In this document: piece after piece, positions 11,492 to 22,740 of the stretch
Layout: every line of letters starts with the position of its first letter
How positions within the stretch are numbered: position 1 is the stretch's first letter
Assembly (NCBI GenBank): GCA_033182465.1
Contig: CP137323.1
Span: 2,232,001-2,296,000, forward strand
Length of the DNA: 64,000 bases
From: Sanghuangporus weigelae
Taxonomy: Eukaryota > Basidiomycota > Agaricomycetes > Hymenochaetales > Hymenochaetaceae
Direction of reading: 5' to 3'
Made by a program: the position numbers and the translations under genes
Notes under the pieces: generated by a model
The model's input: only the letters and a program-made list of their open reading frames with translations
Told to the model about the DNA's origin: nothing
Databases searched by the model: none

Positions 11492-13678
11492 ATGAACTTG
11501 GAACTGTACGGTCGCCTCAAAATGCTTGGAAAACGCGAGACATGGGAACTCAAGCCCGAACCATCGACGTTCGCGCCCTCAGGCTCTCTCAGTAACAAAG
11601 ATATGGATCCTGTACCTCCCAGTCAGCGCACTTGGACGAGTATGAATTTCATTTTGTACTGGATAAGTACCGCATCCAATATTGCCGTCTGGGAGCTTGC
11701 ATCTTCAATGCTTGCTATCGGGCTCTCTTGGTATGCCTCAGTCAAATCCGTGATTCCGATCACCAGCTGATTGGTCTTCAGGAAACAGGCACTTCCCGCT
11801 ATCGCCCTTGGCCAAGTCATCATTGGTGTCGCTATGGTCGCCACTGGTACCATTGGAGCTCGGCTGCACATAGCATTTCCGGTCCTAATGCGCTCGTCCT
11901 TTGGGTTTTGGTTCAGCTATTTTAGCGTGATCAGTCGCGTTGTTCTGTCACTGTTCTGGTATTCGATCCAGACATATGCCGGAGGTGAAAGCGTATATCA
12001 GGTGAGCCGCTTTCGAACCATCGGGATATTTCTATGTGATGGTTTCTCCTGAATGTAAAGATGTTGAAAGCAATCTGGCCATCTCTGGCAAGAATGCACA
12101 ATCAGTTACCTCCTGGGGCGAATATCACCACAGCAAAGATGCTTTGTTATGCCATTTACTGGCTTATCCAATTTCCGTTTATGCTGGTGCCGCCTCAAAA
12201 GATTCGCTGGCTTTTTGTCACGAAGGGGATTATCGTGCCTATCTCCTGGGCGGCGGTGCTGATTTGGTCTTTTGTGAAAGTGCCTACAAGCGAAAGTCTT
12301 TTTGCTCAGTCTTCAAATCTTTCGGGAAGTTCCTTAATCTGGGCCTGGCTTAGCGCAATGAACACTTCTATTGGTATCAATTCTACGCTCGCTGTTAATA
12401 TCATGGACTTCACGGTAGGTGAGGTTGTTTGTCCAGCTATTTGATTTTGATTCACGCCCGCTTTCTGCACAGAGGTACGCGAAAGCGGATAAAGAGTGCG
12501 TCAAACGTCATATTACATATGAATATAATTATGACAAGTCTTCTTTCAGCCAATACGTCCAAGCTCTGCTGGTGCCAGTGGCGCATACATTGTGCGCCTT
12601 CATTGGCATCGCAGTAACGAGCGCCGGCGCCAGCCTGTATGGTGCTATTCTGTGGGATCCGCTCACCCTCATAGATAGGTGGGACAACCGTCCCGCAGCC
12701 TTCTTCATGTCGTTCGCATTCGCTCTGGCCGCAATTGGTACTAACGTATCCGCGAATTCAGTGGGAGCCGGAAATGATATGACCGCGTTATGGCCCAAGG
12801 TTTGTGCTTTATCTAAGTGCCGATTGCCAAGTTGAGAGGGTTAACCTCATGACTGATGTAGTATATTAATATACGCCGCGGTCAAGTCATCTGTGCGATT
12901 ATTGGTGGTTGGGCGCTTTGCCCATGGGAAATCCTTGCTACGTATGTATCTTGCATTGCATTGCTCGATATATTCACTACGCTCGAGCACTAATCTTCAT
13001 CCAGGGCTTCTGGATTCCTCGCATTTATGGCAAGTTTTATGCCTTGCTCTATTATCGATTGTACAGTAACACGATGTCTTCTTCAGAGTGGTTATTCCGT
13101 CTTCCTTGGACCGATCACAGGCGTAATGGTTACAGATGTGAGTTGTCGAATCTTTACTTGTAATCATCCTGCATGCCCATGTTTTGCCAGTACTGGTTTG
13201 TTCATCGAGAGAAAGTGGACGTTCCAGAAATGTACTCTCCTCGCGGGCGTTATCGCTATTCTTATGGAGTGGTAAGCCTACAGCTGTCTAGTTATGTCCT
13301 AACTGACACATCCAGAACTGGCGTGCGGCCTTGGCAATGCTGATCTCCATTCCGCCGAATATGCCCGGGCTAATCAACTCTATAAACATGGACGTTAGAG
13401 TCGGTAAAATTGTTCACTTATTTGACGTCGCTTGGCTCTTTGGCGTCAGTAACTTGTTTCACCTCCATTTCCCTTATGCTGAGTTGATTTTCGTTCCTCG
13501 TTCACAGTTTTTCTCCGCGTCAATTGTATATTATATCTCCTCGATGCTGTTCCCTGCTCGGGAAACCATGCTAGACACTTCGATCGACGGAGCATCGGAA
13601 AATGATGTCAGAAGCGTCGAAGAGATCCCTGTGGATACGGAACTCGATAAGCACGGCAGTTCCGACGAAAAAGTATAG
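11492..13678 (+). CDS. NCS1 family nucleobase/allantoin-type permease (540 aa)
   Basis: This is a plasma-membrane cation symporter of the NCS1 family (uracil, allantoin, uridine or thiamine carriers); the substrate cannot be told from sequence alone. Eleven exons fit in phase: 11492-11730, 11782-12001, 12061-12414, 12473-12495, 12550-12799, 12862-12941, 13005-13029, 13087-13137, 13191-13271, 13316-13444, 13508-13678. Family marks are a WTSMNF segment before helix 1, VGAGNDMTALWPKYINIRRG, a GPITGVM-type motif near YWFVHREKVDVPEMY, and NWRAALAM. About twelve hydrophobic helices can be counted. Oddities are a 23-nt exon, a GC-AG intron at 13030-13086, and three introns that stay open if retained (12496-12549 is not among the in-phase ones; 13030-13086 and 13445-13507 are in phase). 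A truncated copy follows. Confidence 0.92.
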
Positions 13679-14462
13679 AAATACTGAACAGATCGTTTTA
13701 CGTACGTACGAGAAGAGAAGCATCTACGTGATAAAAAAAAACAGAGCATTCCTTGAATTGCAATAGAGAATTTATCCCAATTCGCGTTTATCATCGTCCG
13801 ATATGATTCATGTTCGATGATAACATTGGAGTCTGGAGAACACGCAGATTACGCCGCATTTCCGTGAAAGAGTCGTAATAACGTTGATTACTTGTGTAAG
13901 TTAATTCTCCTTTCGTGCAGAGTATGGAGGTGACCACATAATGTTGTTGCCATTAACTATTGGACTTCTTCTAATCACAAATAACTGATTAATGTCATAA
14001 TGCCTTCGGAGCGGGTCCATGCTCGATATAAACACCGTTTACTATTCATTTGAATACGAACATCGCTGAATGGTGTTGTAATAACAATTCATTCGTTGTA
14101 TGAACTCAATGTCCGTAAGCTCCTCAGTGTCTACAAGCTACTTCTTCATGACACTGCCTGATCATGGATCCTTTTCCGACTAGTAGGAATCTGCGCGTGA
14201 GGACCCTCTAAACTGCCGCTTAGCGCATTACATAATCACTAGCTTCTGAAAGAGGCTTCGATTCATTGTTGCTTCTTCTCCCCAATGCACGCATCGCCTG
14301 ACCATTCGTCTCTTCCTAATTTGCGCAATTGCATATCCATGGCGCATTACGTCTATCGTCTATCGTCTATCGTCCGTCCTCCTCTTTTCTCCTTCGATCC
14401 TTTAGAGCTCAAAGTTCGTTCTGGTTGAAGCAATAGATCTCGTTTTACTTTCTTCGACCACC
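13679..14462. other. Intergenic; duplicated upstream DNA and short tandem repeat
   Basis: No gene is seen. The right half resembles the DNA upstream of the intact permease. A 7-bp unit TATCGTC is repeated three times at about 14353-14373. Confidence 0.5.
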
Positions 14463-14795
14463 ATGATCACAGAGTTTCGCTCACGCCTCAAGAATATCTC
14501 AAAGCTCTCGACATGGGAATTGAAGTCGGAGCCGTCAGCCTTTGCACCAAGCAGCTCTCTGAGTTACGGCGACATGGACCCTGTCCCTTCGCAACAACAG
14601 ACCTGGGCGACTATGAACTTCGTTCTGTACCGGATAAGCGACGCGAATAATATTGCCGTTTGGAAATTAGCATCTTCGATATTGCCCATCGGACTCAAGG
14701 GATCTGCACCTACCAACTACTTTGCTTCTAATTATCCTTTATCTCGGATGAAGTTCGGAACTTGTCTACGAATCTCGGTCACCCTATGGGTTTGA
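14463..14795 (+). pseudogene. Truncated tandem copy of the NCS1 permease (first exon only)
   Basis: From its ATG the frame matches the N terminus of the neighbouring permease, with shared motifs such as STWELKSEPSAFAP against ETWELKPEPSTFAP and MNFVLYRIS against MNFILYWIS. The match covers about 75 codons, ending near the point where the first intron begins in the intact gene. Beyond about 14700 the sequence is unrelated and no later helix can be found. The remnant has only part of the first transmembrane region and cannot be a transporter. Upstream similarity points to a tandem duplication that included the promoter and was then truncated by deletion or by incomplete copying. Confidence 0.8.
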
Positions 14796-15159
14796 TTGCC
14801 ATCGATGACTTTCAGGGCATTGCAGACTATCTGTTTGGAAGATGATGATGATCTGCTTGTTTTTTTCAAATGAGCGCGGCCCATCAATCGAACAGTTGGT
14901 CTGGCTCACCAGATACCATCTCACATATGCAAATGCATTACCGAGCCGGTTATATTCCTGTAACCTCCGGGGGATGCATTGAATATGAGAAGTAGCTTGC
15001 AGAGGTGATCACGAGTCAGCTGTGAGCAATCCGATGGATGGAAACCCGCTCGGAATAATGATATAGTGATCGCGTCAACCTGCTGTCCATGTCATATAAA
15101 TACTTGTGTGCTGGACGACCAGAGCACTTACAGACGATACGCTGATCTCTTTCATTCAG
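14796..15159. other. Intergenic, promoter of the esterase
   Basis: No gene seen; it holds the TATA box listed next. Confidence 0.5.
15095..15102 (+). promoter_or_regulatory. TATA box of the CBM1-CE16 gene
   Basis: TATAAATA lies 65 bp before the ATG at 15160, a usual distance for a fungal TATA-driven gene with a short leader. TATA control fits an inducible secreted enzyme. Confidence 0.55.
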
Positions 15160-16962
15160 ATGGCACTAGGGATTAATTTGGTCCTCGCGGTCCTTTATTC
15201 TGCTCTGTTGGCCGCGGCCCAGCAGTCTGTCTGGGGACAATGTGCGTTTTTGTCTTGTTCTAACGTTCACTATTCCTGACATCTTTTGATTACTAAATGC
15301 ATGGAAAGGTGGAGGAATTAACTGGACTGGACCCACGACCTGCGCTTCTGGGTCAGTTCTTACATTTGTGACTCGAGGAGTCGACGCTAATCTGTACATT
15401 TGTAGCTCGACGTGCACCAGACAGAATGACTGTACGCACATCATGTTACATTACTGGCGAAACAATAAGCAATAAGCTGCGTGCGCTGATGTCTTTATCC
15501 AAGATTATTTCCAATGTCTTCCCGGACAGGCGACTACTTTGGATCCAGCGAGTACCGTGAGCTCAACCACCACAACCGTGACCGAAACGACGACGGACGC
15601 GCCAATTTCGACTGGTACCGGATCTCCGATTTTCTGGTTCAGTTTGTAAGAGACTTTTTCATAAAGGACCCTTGACGACGCCGAACAAGTACAACTAGCG
15701 GTGATTCCTATACTCAGACGGGTTTTGACCCGACTGGTGAACTTCCCAGCGTAGCGAATCCGCTTGGTAACCCTCCATATCCGGTGAGGCACGAGGATTC
15801 TCGAAAATTACTCTGCATCTGTTGACGATTGAGGATTCTAGGGGTGGACGGCCGTCGGAGGCACGAATTGGATCGATCTGATGACCGTCGAATTTAATAA
15901 GTCACTGGTCCTCACCTACAATTACGCATATGGAGGCGCAACCATCGATGGTAAGTAATCCACTGCCTCATTTCTTTTTCACGGCAAAGTCACACAAAAC
16001 AGCATCTCTCGTCGCTCCCTACGACCCGTCCGTCAAGTCATTAACGGATCAAGTCAACCAATTTTTGAGTGGAGTAGCGACCAAACCTTCGGCGGCTCCT
16101 TGGACGAGTGACAACGCGCTCTTCTCGTTCTGGATTGGTATCAACGATATTGGCAATAGTTATTATCAAAGCGGAGATCGGGATGCGTAAGTTCGCCTGA
16201 TCTGAGCTACTTCTCGCCAAAGTAGCGCATGTTTATTGACGGTGAATCAGATTTTCGGACACTCTCCTTGATATATACTTTGCACTCGTTCAGAAAATCG
16301 TAAGTCCTCAATCACACTGTATGCGCTACCGGTATACTGATTCGTCTTTACAGTAGTGCGTTCAGTTATGCTATGCTCAATGTCTCATCTTACATTATCT
16401 TTCCGAAGCGCGGTCGGAGGACGAAACTTCCTATTCCTAAACGTCCCTCCTATCGATCGTTCGCCACTGGTGTGTTTCTCACGTAACGCAGGTCCGACGC
16501 GCTTCGCCTCAATTCTTAAATGATATAGATGCTGCAACAAAGCGCTGATGCCCAGGATATTGAGAAAACGGTTATTGCGGGATATAATAGTGAGCTCGCG
16601 GCGCGTGCTACTCAATTTAAGGCAAACAATACCGGAGTGCGTCTTCATTGCTTACATATAGCATACAAATTCGAGCCCGAGCATATTGTACATTACAGGT
16701 GCAGACATGGGCCTGGGACTCCAACACTGCGTTCACAGTGATCCTCGATAACCCAACTGCTTTTGGCTTCTTAGATGCTACGTCTTATGGCGGAACCGGA
16801 AGTTTCTGGGGGTATGTCACTTCCAGCTCATTAGGCCAATAAATGACGATGTTGATTGTTCATGACGATATATGCTGTAGGAACGATTACCATCCCTCAA
16901 GCACTGCTCATACCATCTTTGGCCGCAACGTTTCGACTGTTTTGTCCGGAACAATCTGGTAA
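15160..16962 (+). CDS. Secreted acetylesterase, CBM1 + CE16 GDSL hydrolase (361 aa)
   Basis: CE16 enzymes remove acetyl groups from hemicellulose oligomers outside the cell. Thirteen exons are proposed: 15160-15241, 15309-15351, 15406-15431, 15504-15645, 15699-15783, 15842-15950, 16003-16186, 16251-16299, 16354-16355, 16409-16469, 16529-16636, 16699-16811, 16881-16962. A signal peptide ends near [10 protein letters not shown]. The family-1 cellulose-binding module follows ([18 protein letters not shown] ... YFQCLPG), then a Thr/Ser linker, then the catalytic domain with GDSYTQTGF (nucleophile Ser), [16 protein letters not shown] and NDYHP (catalytic Asp and His). Joining KI to [12 protein letters not shown] in frame needs a two-base exon, which also restores the family Tyr. 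Total length and order match CE16. It is TATA-driven. Confidence 0.9.
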
Positions 16963-17946
16963 TCGAGTTCGTTCATTTATGATTTCTACCTTTTGGACGG
17001 TGCAGTGCAGGTATACCTGGCAGAGAGAGTCATGACGTTTTATGATCTAACAGAATGAATCAAACGGAGAAATTTGCGTCTTTGAGGGAATGTTTGCGAG
17101 ATCGCGTCATCGCGGAAAAATGAGAATGAGAAGATCGTTGTACTTTCCCGGTATAGAGAATAGCAAGATACGAAGGGCATGGAATACTCTAGGCAAAGCT
17201 GGGGTGTCAAATGTTCAGTAATGCGCTATCAATTATTCAATGGAGTGATCCTGCATATTTGGTGTGCAGTAGGAATCTTATACTAGTATACGAAAAAAAG
17301 ATGAAAAGCGATACTCGAAATTACCAGAAGTCTGCATTGAATTCACGGAAATAAACGAATAATGTGATCAGTTCTCATGACCGCTGGCCTGGATGCTTGA
17401 AGCTCAGTCAACATAAAGGCTTCATGCTTCATGCTGTAGAGTTCTGGATGAGAGCTTATTTGACGGTGATTTGTCGGTCCACATTCGAAACGGAGTCAAC
17501 GGACAAATGAAGGGCAAACTTCGTTCACAATACGTGAGTAAACCGCCTTTGATATGCTTATTTTCTGAAAAAGAAGCAGAAGAAAATATGTTGGATTATA
17601 ACATTGGGACCTGAAGACTTGTCGGCGCTTCTGAATTGCAAACCTCGGCCTCGGTTCGGTCCATAGGATGATCGACGCGGTCCAATCCGCGACGCGTCTC
17701 TTCGTTGACTTAAAATATGACCATCCACTCCCAAGACAAGACTTTTGACTTACTGAACCTCCCTTCAGACTGCACGAATACTGTGGCAAACGTTAGACAC
17801 GATTCGAACACGTAAAACAAACGGCATTGCCCTTATCGCCCATCGGCATTTCATCGGTGATTCCAACAGAATTCCGCGTATAAAATTCAGAACTTGTGAG
17901 TGCAGCATGTTCTAGTCCTCAGCCTTTGCGTGGTATATGATACGAT
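16963..17946. other. Intergenic, no gene seen
   Basis: Nearly 1 kb of spacer. Open frames here are short and have no recognisable features; one minus-strand frame of 97 codons at 17496-17789 looks accidental. The right edge holds a TATA box. Confidence 0.55.
17881..17887 (+). promoter_or_regulatory. TATA box of the lactonase-like gene
   Basis: TATAAAA lies 66 bp before ATG 17947 and supports that start over the internal Met at 18058. Confidence 0.5.
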
Positions 17947-19300
17947 ATGGGTGCAGTCTCGAGTAGCATAAAAGCTCTCGCTGGTCGTCTTGTTTTGTTG
18001 TTTTACTGGAACCTGGGTCGTCAAGATCATCCGACTAACGAATTCCGAAAAGCGGAAATGGCGTATCGCATTCTCGTGGCGTCCTACACTGATGCTGTCT
18101 ACACACTCCTATTTGATCCATTAAAATCCGTGGATGAATCCCTTTCTCTGTTATCAAAACTAACGGTCGGGCACCATCCGTCTTGGATTGAACACCACCC
18201 TTCCGATCCAGCAATCATATTTGCAGGTCTCGAGCAGGAAGATGGACGACTTCTGACCCTAAGATACAGCGGTGGTATTGGAGAAGGGCAGATTATTGCC
18301 AATGTGTCAAGCAGAGGTGCCGATCCGTGTTCTATCCTAGCAACGGATGAAAACATTTTCGTTGCGAACGTCAGTGCATTCATTTCTACCGCGATAACGA
18401 CTGCTTTAACGATTTCATCTGCTTTACAGTATTCTTCTGGGTCTGTTGGAATATTCGATCTTCCATCTACAGAGCACCCCGCAAGTGTAGAATCTCAGTC
18501 GCCATTGCGTTTCTCCGGAAGTGGGCCATGTACAGAACGCCAAGTCTCATCTCATCCTCACCAGGTTTATTTTGCTAAGCGAGGGTCCGCGGCCACCTTA
18601 GGTCCTACTGACGAGATTCTTGTGCCTGATCTCGGTTCCGATAAAGTTTGGCGTCTATCTCAGAATGCTGAAGGCAAATGGGAGAAAAAAAGCGAAATTA
18701 CCTACAATCTGCATCTGGGAGGTGGCCCTCGACACGTCGTCGTACATGGTAGGTCAACCATTTACTGTCACTAGCCAAAGAAATTGACTCATCTATTTTG
18801 TTTTCACAGAGTCGAAACTGTACACTCTGATGGAACTCGCGAAGAAAATAACGGTCCACGACTTCCGAAACCCCGGATCCAACCCACCTTTACTTGCCGA
18901 GGCTGTATTACCTGCTCCAGACGATCTGAAGCCTCTAACAATGCTCGCCGCTGAGATCCTCTGTCCAGCTCCAAATCCAACCTTTCCAGACGCCTACATC
19001 TACGTATCCAATCGCAATGACCCACGGCCACATGGTGATTTGATTTCCATCTTTTCTGTTCATAAGGACGGGCAGACGGCGCTTGAACGTATAGGCGATG
19101 TCCCTACTGGCCTTGCACATGTACGAGGCTTCTTGTTCTTTGGTCCAGATGATCGTTATGTCGTCGTCGGCGGTGCGAATGGAGGAGGTGTGAAAGTGTT
19201 TGAACGGATCAATAGGGGGAGAAGTATGCGCGAGGTCGCGCACTTGCCTGCGAGTGATGGGGCAGCCGGCTTAGCGCCGACTGCCTTCTTGGTCCTATGA
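17947..19300 (+). CDS. Lactonase-like seven-bladed beta-propeller (6-phosphogluconolactonase/carboxymuconate cyclase type)
   Basis: Three exons (17947-18369, 18430-18748, 18810-19300) give 410 residues. The family (PF10282) includes YbhE-type 6-phosphogluconolactonases and carboxy-cis,cis-muconate cyclases; which reaction applies here is unclear. Family marks are ILVASYTDAVYTLLFD at the first blade, HPSWIEHHPSDP, FVAN joined to YSSGSVGIFDLP once the 60-nt intron is removed, HPHQVYF, DEILVPDLGSDKVWR, GPRHVVVHG and YIYVSNRN. The first intron is in phase and open, so unspliced RNA would add 20 residues at a blade edge. The TATA box supports the Met at 17947, but the fold starts near the internal Met at 18058; the leading 37 residues include a hydrophobic stretch that may target the protein. 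Confidence 0.88.
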
Positions 19301-19701
19301 TCCCTGCTACCTCGTTCCGGGATGCATGACGAAGGAAGTGTGTGTTCTGCTTAGAATTCATTGCCTTTTCGACGCCACGCCGTCTCGTTTTTCAAGATGA
19401 TTCCCTCAACGTCCAAGGTACTCAATTGTATATTTCATGCGAAACCGAAACTACCTCTAAGCTTCACACACACACATTCATCTTGTACTCTCGCGAGGGT
19501 GTTACGTCTCTGGAAATAAGGGTTACTATTCCCAGAATCAAAGCACATAAGTAGAAACGATTGCTTATATTCTAGAGTACTCTGCGAAGGCAATCATCAC
19601 ATAATCCATACTCGAAGCATGCACGAATTATCAATATACAGGTGGGTGTTTCCCACAGGAAGACAGGAAGAAACGATGTGGGACCTAAATTTTAAGTTTC
19701 T
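19301..19701. other. Intergenic between convergent genes
   Basis: Shared 3' flank without a further gene. Confidence 0.5.
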
Positions 19702-20186
19702 CTAGTAGGCCTCCTCGGCCTCAGAGTAGCGCTCGTCAGCGATGGTGTGTGCTTTCCTCTCGGCTTCTTTCTTGTAGTGGTGAGCTTCAGCTGCAGGGAT
19801 GGCTTTCTCCTCGACGAGCTTGTCAACCTCCGCAGCTACTAGTGAGACCAAGATTTTCTATTTACGGGGAGAATCACAGAGGTAAGTTTTATCTTTTGAA
19901 AATTTCGGAGCAATTGTAGAGTTACTTTAGTCATTCCAATTGGCTTCTTCCCTTCCGTTTTCTCATGGTGGCTCAATGCCTCCATCGCTAAGAAAGCCGC
20001 GACTCCAGCGGTCTCTGGTCATCCCAGAGAGAAAGAGATTTATCAGTTAGAGGATTTGTAAGGCGAACACAGAGAGAATCACTGACTGGGATGCCCCTTA
20101 TGCTCTCCTCGAGCTTTCGCCTCGCGGTATTCCTCGTAATCATCACGCGCCTCGCGATGACTATCTTTATGCAAAAAGCTGAGCAT
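19702..20186 (-). CDS. CipC-like stress/antibiotic-response protein (114 aa)
   Basis: A small gene in three exons on the minus strand (20087-20186, 19926-20014, 19702-19857). The product is acidic and helical: N-terminal MLSFLHKDSHREARDDYEEY, a middle AGVAAFLAMEAL helix, a KKPIGMTKK turn, then VAAEVDKLVEEK and a charged tail with HHYKKEAERKA. The order of an AGxAAFxAME-type helix followed by an AAEVDKL helix is that of the CipC/DUF3759 family, whose members are induced by concanamycin, stress or growth on plant material in several fungi; the molecular role is unknown. Both junctions are in phase with normal GT-AG borders. The start could be extended by an upstream exon, since a GTAAGT donor lies about 45 bp before the ATG, but no good upstream Met was found. 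Confidence 0.8.
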
Positions 20187-21225
20187 TTAGGAGCAGATGA
20201 CTGTTCGAACGCTGGGAGGCAATCGGGTTGGAGAACTTACAGTTGAAAGCAATGAGCTTTATATCTTAGATTCGTTCAAGAATGCGTTTCGTCCGGTTGT
20301 TCGCCGTTTGCTCTACGAGAGATCTAAATTTAGAGCACCGACCAATAATAGTTATCGAATCAGGTAAATAACTCATTTCGGCAGACATGACGAGGTCTGT
20401 ATGCAGTTGCCACATTAGTCACTTCTCGCGAGCTTGCGTCGCGCAATGGGATAGATTTGTTTACTGTGCAGGAAAGCCAGGGACTGTGAACAGATTATTT
20501 TGACGCGAAAAGAGATCTTGACTATATATTGCTTACTAGTAAGTACCAGATAAAAACATGCCTCTCGCAGATGACTCAACATTCGGATTTTACTGTACGT
20601 GGTCATCAACGGCGAAAGTAAGGAAGAGGCAACTGTATATACCGTGCAAATCGTCGCCACGATGATACACTCCGAGCAATCTCAACTTATATGGCACCTC
20701 CGCGTCCCAAGCATGGCGCGGTCCAAAACATGACAACTTGAAGCACAACTTTGCATGCTCCTGCTGGAGATATTCCGTTGAGACTGTAGAGGCGAGCTAC
20801 TTTTGACAAGTCCATCACGTTTCCATCCTAGGCTCTGGTCTCAAAACACATTGCTGCTGCCAATGCCCCATACGGGATCCCTTTGCGTATGAGTACAAGA
20901 GAGGAACGCGTACGTGAAGAAAAAACGTCTGAACCCTTGGGATTAGCTGGCTTCCGAGCCTGTGGGCCTTGAAGGAGGAAAGACAATCCTTGAATACCAA
21001 TGCGTTGAGAATTAGCATCATGTCCCGCTCGAAGATATGCCCATCTATCAGAGGCAAAGGACCGGAGGAATAACGGGCAAAAGGATAGGCGGGATGAGTA
21101 GTTGCCAAAATCATGCAAGCGAGAAGCTCCCAACGGTTCTTCCTCGAAGGGTAATGGACAACCCGCGGTCCATAATGGCCCACTGAGTCCCCAATATCAG
21201 TATACAAGCGAAGGAGCACTTGGAT
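20187..21225. other. Intergenic; one doubtful minus-strand frame
   Basis: No recognisable gene. A 134-codon minus frame at 20815-21219 lies directly behind the methyltransferase gene but has no recognisable motif and is probably chance. Confidence 0.4.
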
Positions 21226-22555
21226 CTAGCGCTTCTTGGCGAGCCAAAACTCCGCTTTATATACCCAACGCATCATCGCCTCCTTATCGGCCGTATACTC
21301 GCACTGGATCGTCCTCGTTTTTGACCTCGTCTTTCCGCCACTCCTGTCATCCCCATCCCCTTCATCTTCGAGCTCCATGAAGTCAAAACCGATTTTCTCA
21401 GTCAAAAGAAGCAGCTCGTCAAGGCTCAATTCGAGCGCAGCCTGGGCACCACTCCTCCAGAGTAAAGGGCCAAGGTTGATCCACGTCCCTCCTGGCTTGA
21501 GCAGGGAGTGAATCTGAGAAAGCGTCGAGATGATATTATACGACGTGTCGATGAAGAATTGAGTTACAACGACGTCGAATAACTCCGACTTTGTTACCGG
21601 CTTCAAACGCAAGAAATCGCCTGGTATATGATGGAACCTAGATGAAAGACGAGGGAGAACGTCTGGGAAGGTCAGGGAACGGAATAAGTTCTTGTTTGAG
21701 CGTTGATGCGAAAACCAGTGCGAGTAAGGCTGGATGGCGTGTTGGTTGATTTGAGGTGTGTGGGAAGAAGAGAGAAGGAAACGGAAGCTGAGGTTCATGT
21801 GGTGCGAGAGCTCGTTTGCGTGTGTTGTGAAGCCTGTTTGTTAAGAAAGAAGAATAAAGGAATGTCAACGATCGGATAATACAGGGAACGAAAAATACAA
21901 AACCCACCAAGCTGACTTATCTCCCAAGCAAGCCGACCCAGTCCGCATCCAGGAACAAGCACTTTCGTATCTTTCCTAAGCTCTCTCTCCGGCGCAATCT
22001 GCTCGAGAGCCTTTAGTATAGGTTTCATGACCACTTCCCTTCCTCTTTGCCCTCTTCGCTCCAGTCTCTCGCGAAATGCAATAAGGCCTCTCTAACCTCT
22101 CTCAGCTCACCGCTCTCAGCGCCACCTGTCTTCAAGAGACTTAAATCCAAATCCATTTCAGCCGCGGCGAAATCAGCTATTGACCGTGCAACGACAGAAT
22201 TTTGCTTAATAGCCCGAGCGAGACGCTCCAATTTATCCGGATATCCGAGTTCGTATCCTATTCGTTTATGCACTCGACCGACTCGCAAATAGGTCTTGTG
22301 CATTTGGGAGAGTTCGTCCGTAGATAAGTGTTCATAACTGTAGAATGCCGAAATCGCGCGTTCCAATGAGGATTTTGAAGAAGGCGAGACGAGGTCGCGC
22401 CAAATGTCTAACAGAGAGGACTTGCGCAGCGAAGAGAGGCTGGAGAAAGAAAACGGGAGGAGACGAAGACCGAGCATTGAAAGGAAAAAGATAAGAATGA
22501 GGCTTAGGAACGTGTCTGAGGATAAGATAGCATTGAAATCAATGTCAGAAAACAT
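21226..22555 (-). pseudogene. Carnosine N-methyltransferase-like (N2227 family), one frame break
   Basis: The family uses S-adenosylmethionine to methylate histidine dipeptides such as carnosine in animals; fungal substrates are less clear. Two exons (21908-22555, 21226-21833) share a normal intron. Marks are RVGRVHKRIGYELGYPDKLERL, FARDWSEEGK, the SAM-binding VLVPGCGLGRLAWEISQLG joined to FTTHANELSHHMNLSFRFLL, FDVVVTQFFIDTSYNII, and LLKPGGTWINLGPLLW. Residues about 13-40 form a hydrophobic segment, an unusual membrane anchor for this family. The frame changes once around 22035-22060, between DWSEEGKEE and VVMKPIL, next to an A-rich run where one A seems missing and no intron can fit. Either the gene is newly broken or the base was lost in sequencing. 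Confidence 0.82.
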
Positions 22556-22740
22556 GGATCGGAATTCATTAGAATTCTTGTGCTGTTATCTGAAGAGAGA
22601 AAGATTATTAGAGTAAGTTGACTGGTTGAAAGCAAGTTTTTGAGGCGACGCGACGAAACAGACACGTAGATCTGATCATCCTTACTTGACCCGTACGCCC
22701 ATCCAGCAAAACGTCCTCGAATAAATCTTAATCAGAACAA

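Noticed and set aside
20815-21219. Minus-strand frame of 134 codons downstream of the methyltransferase gene
   Set aside because: No family features; could be 3' flank of that gene.
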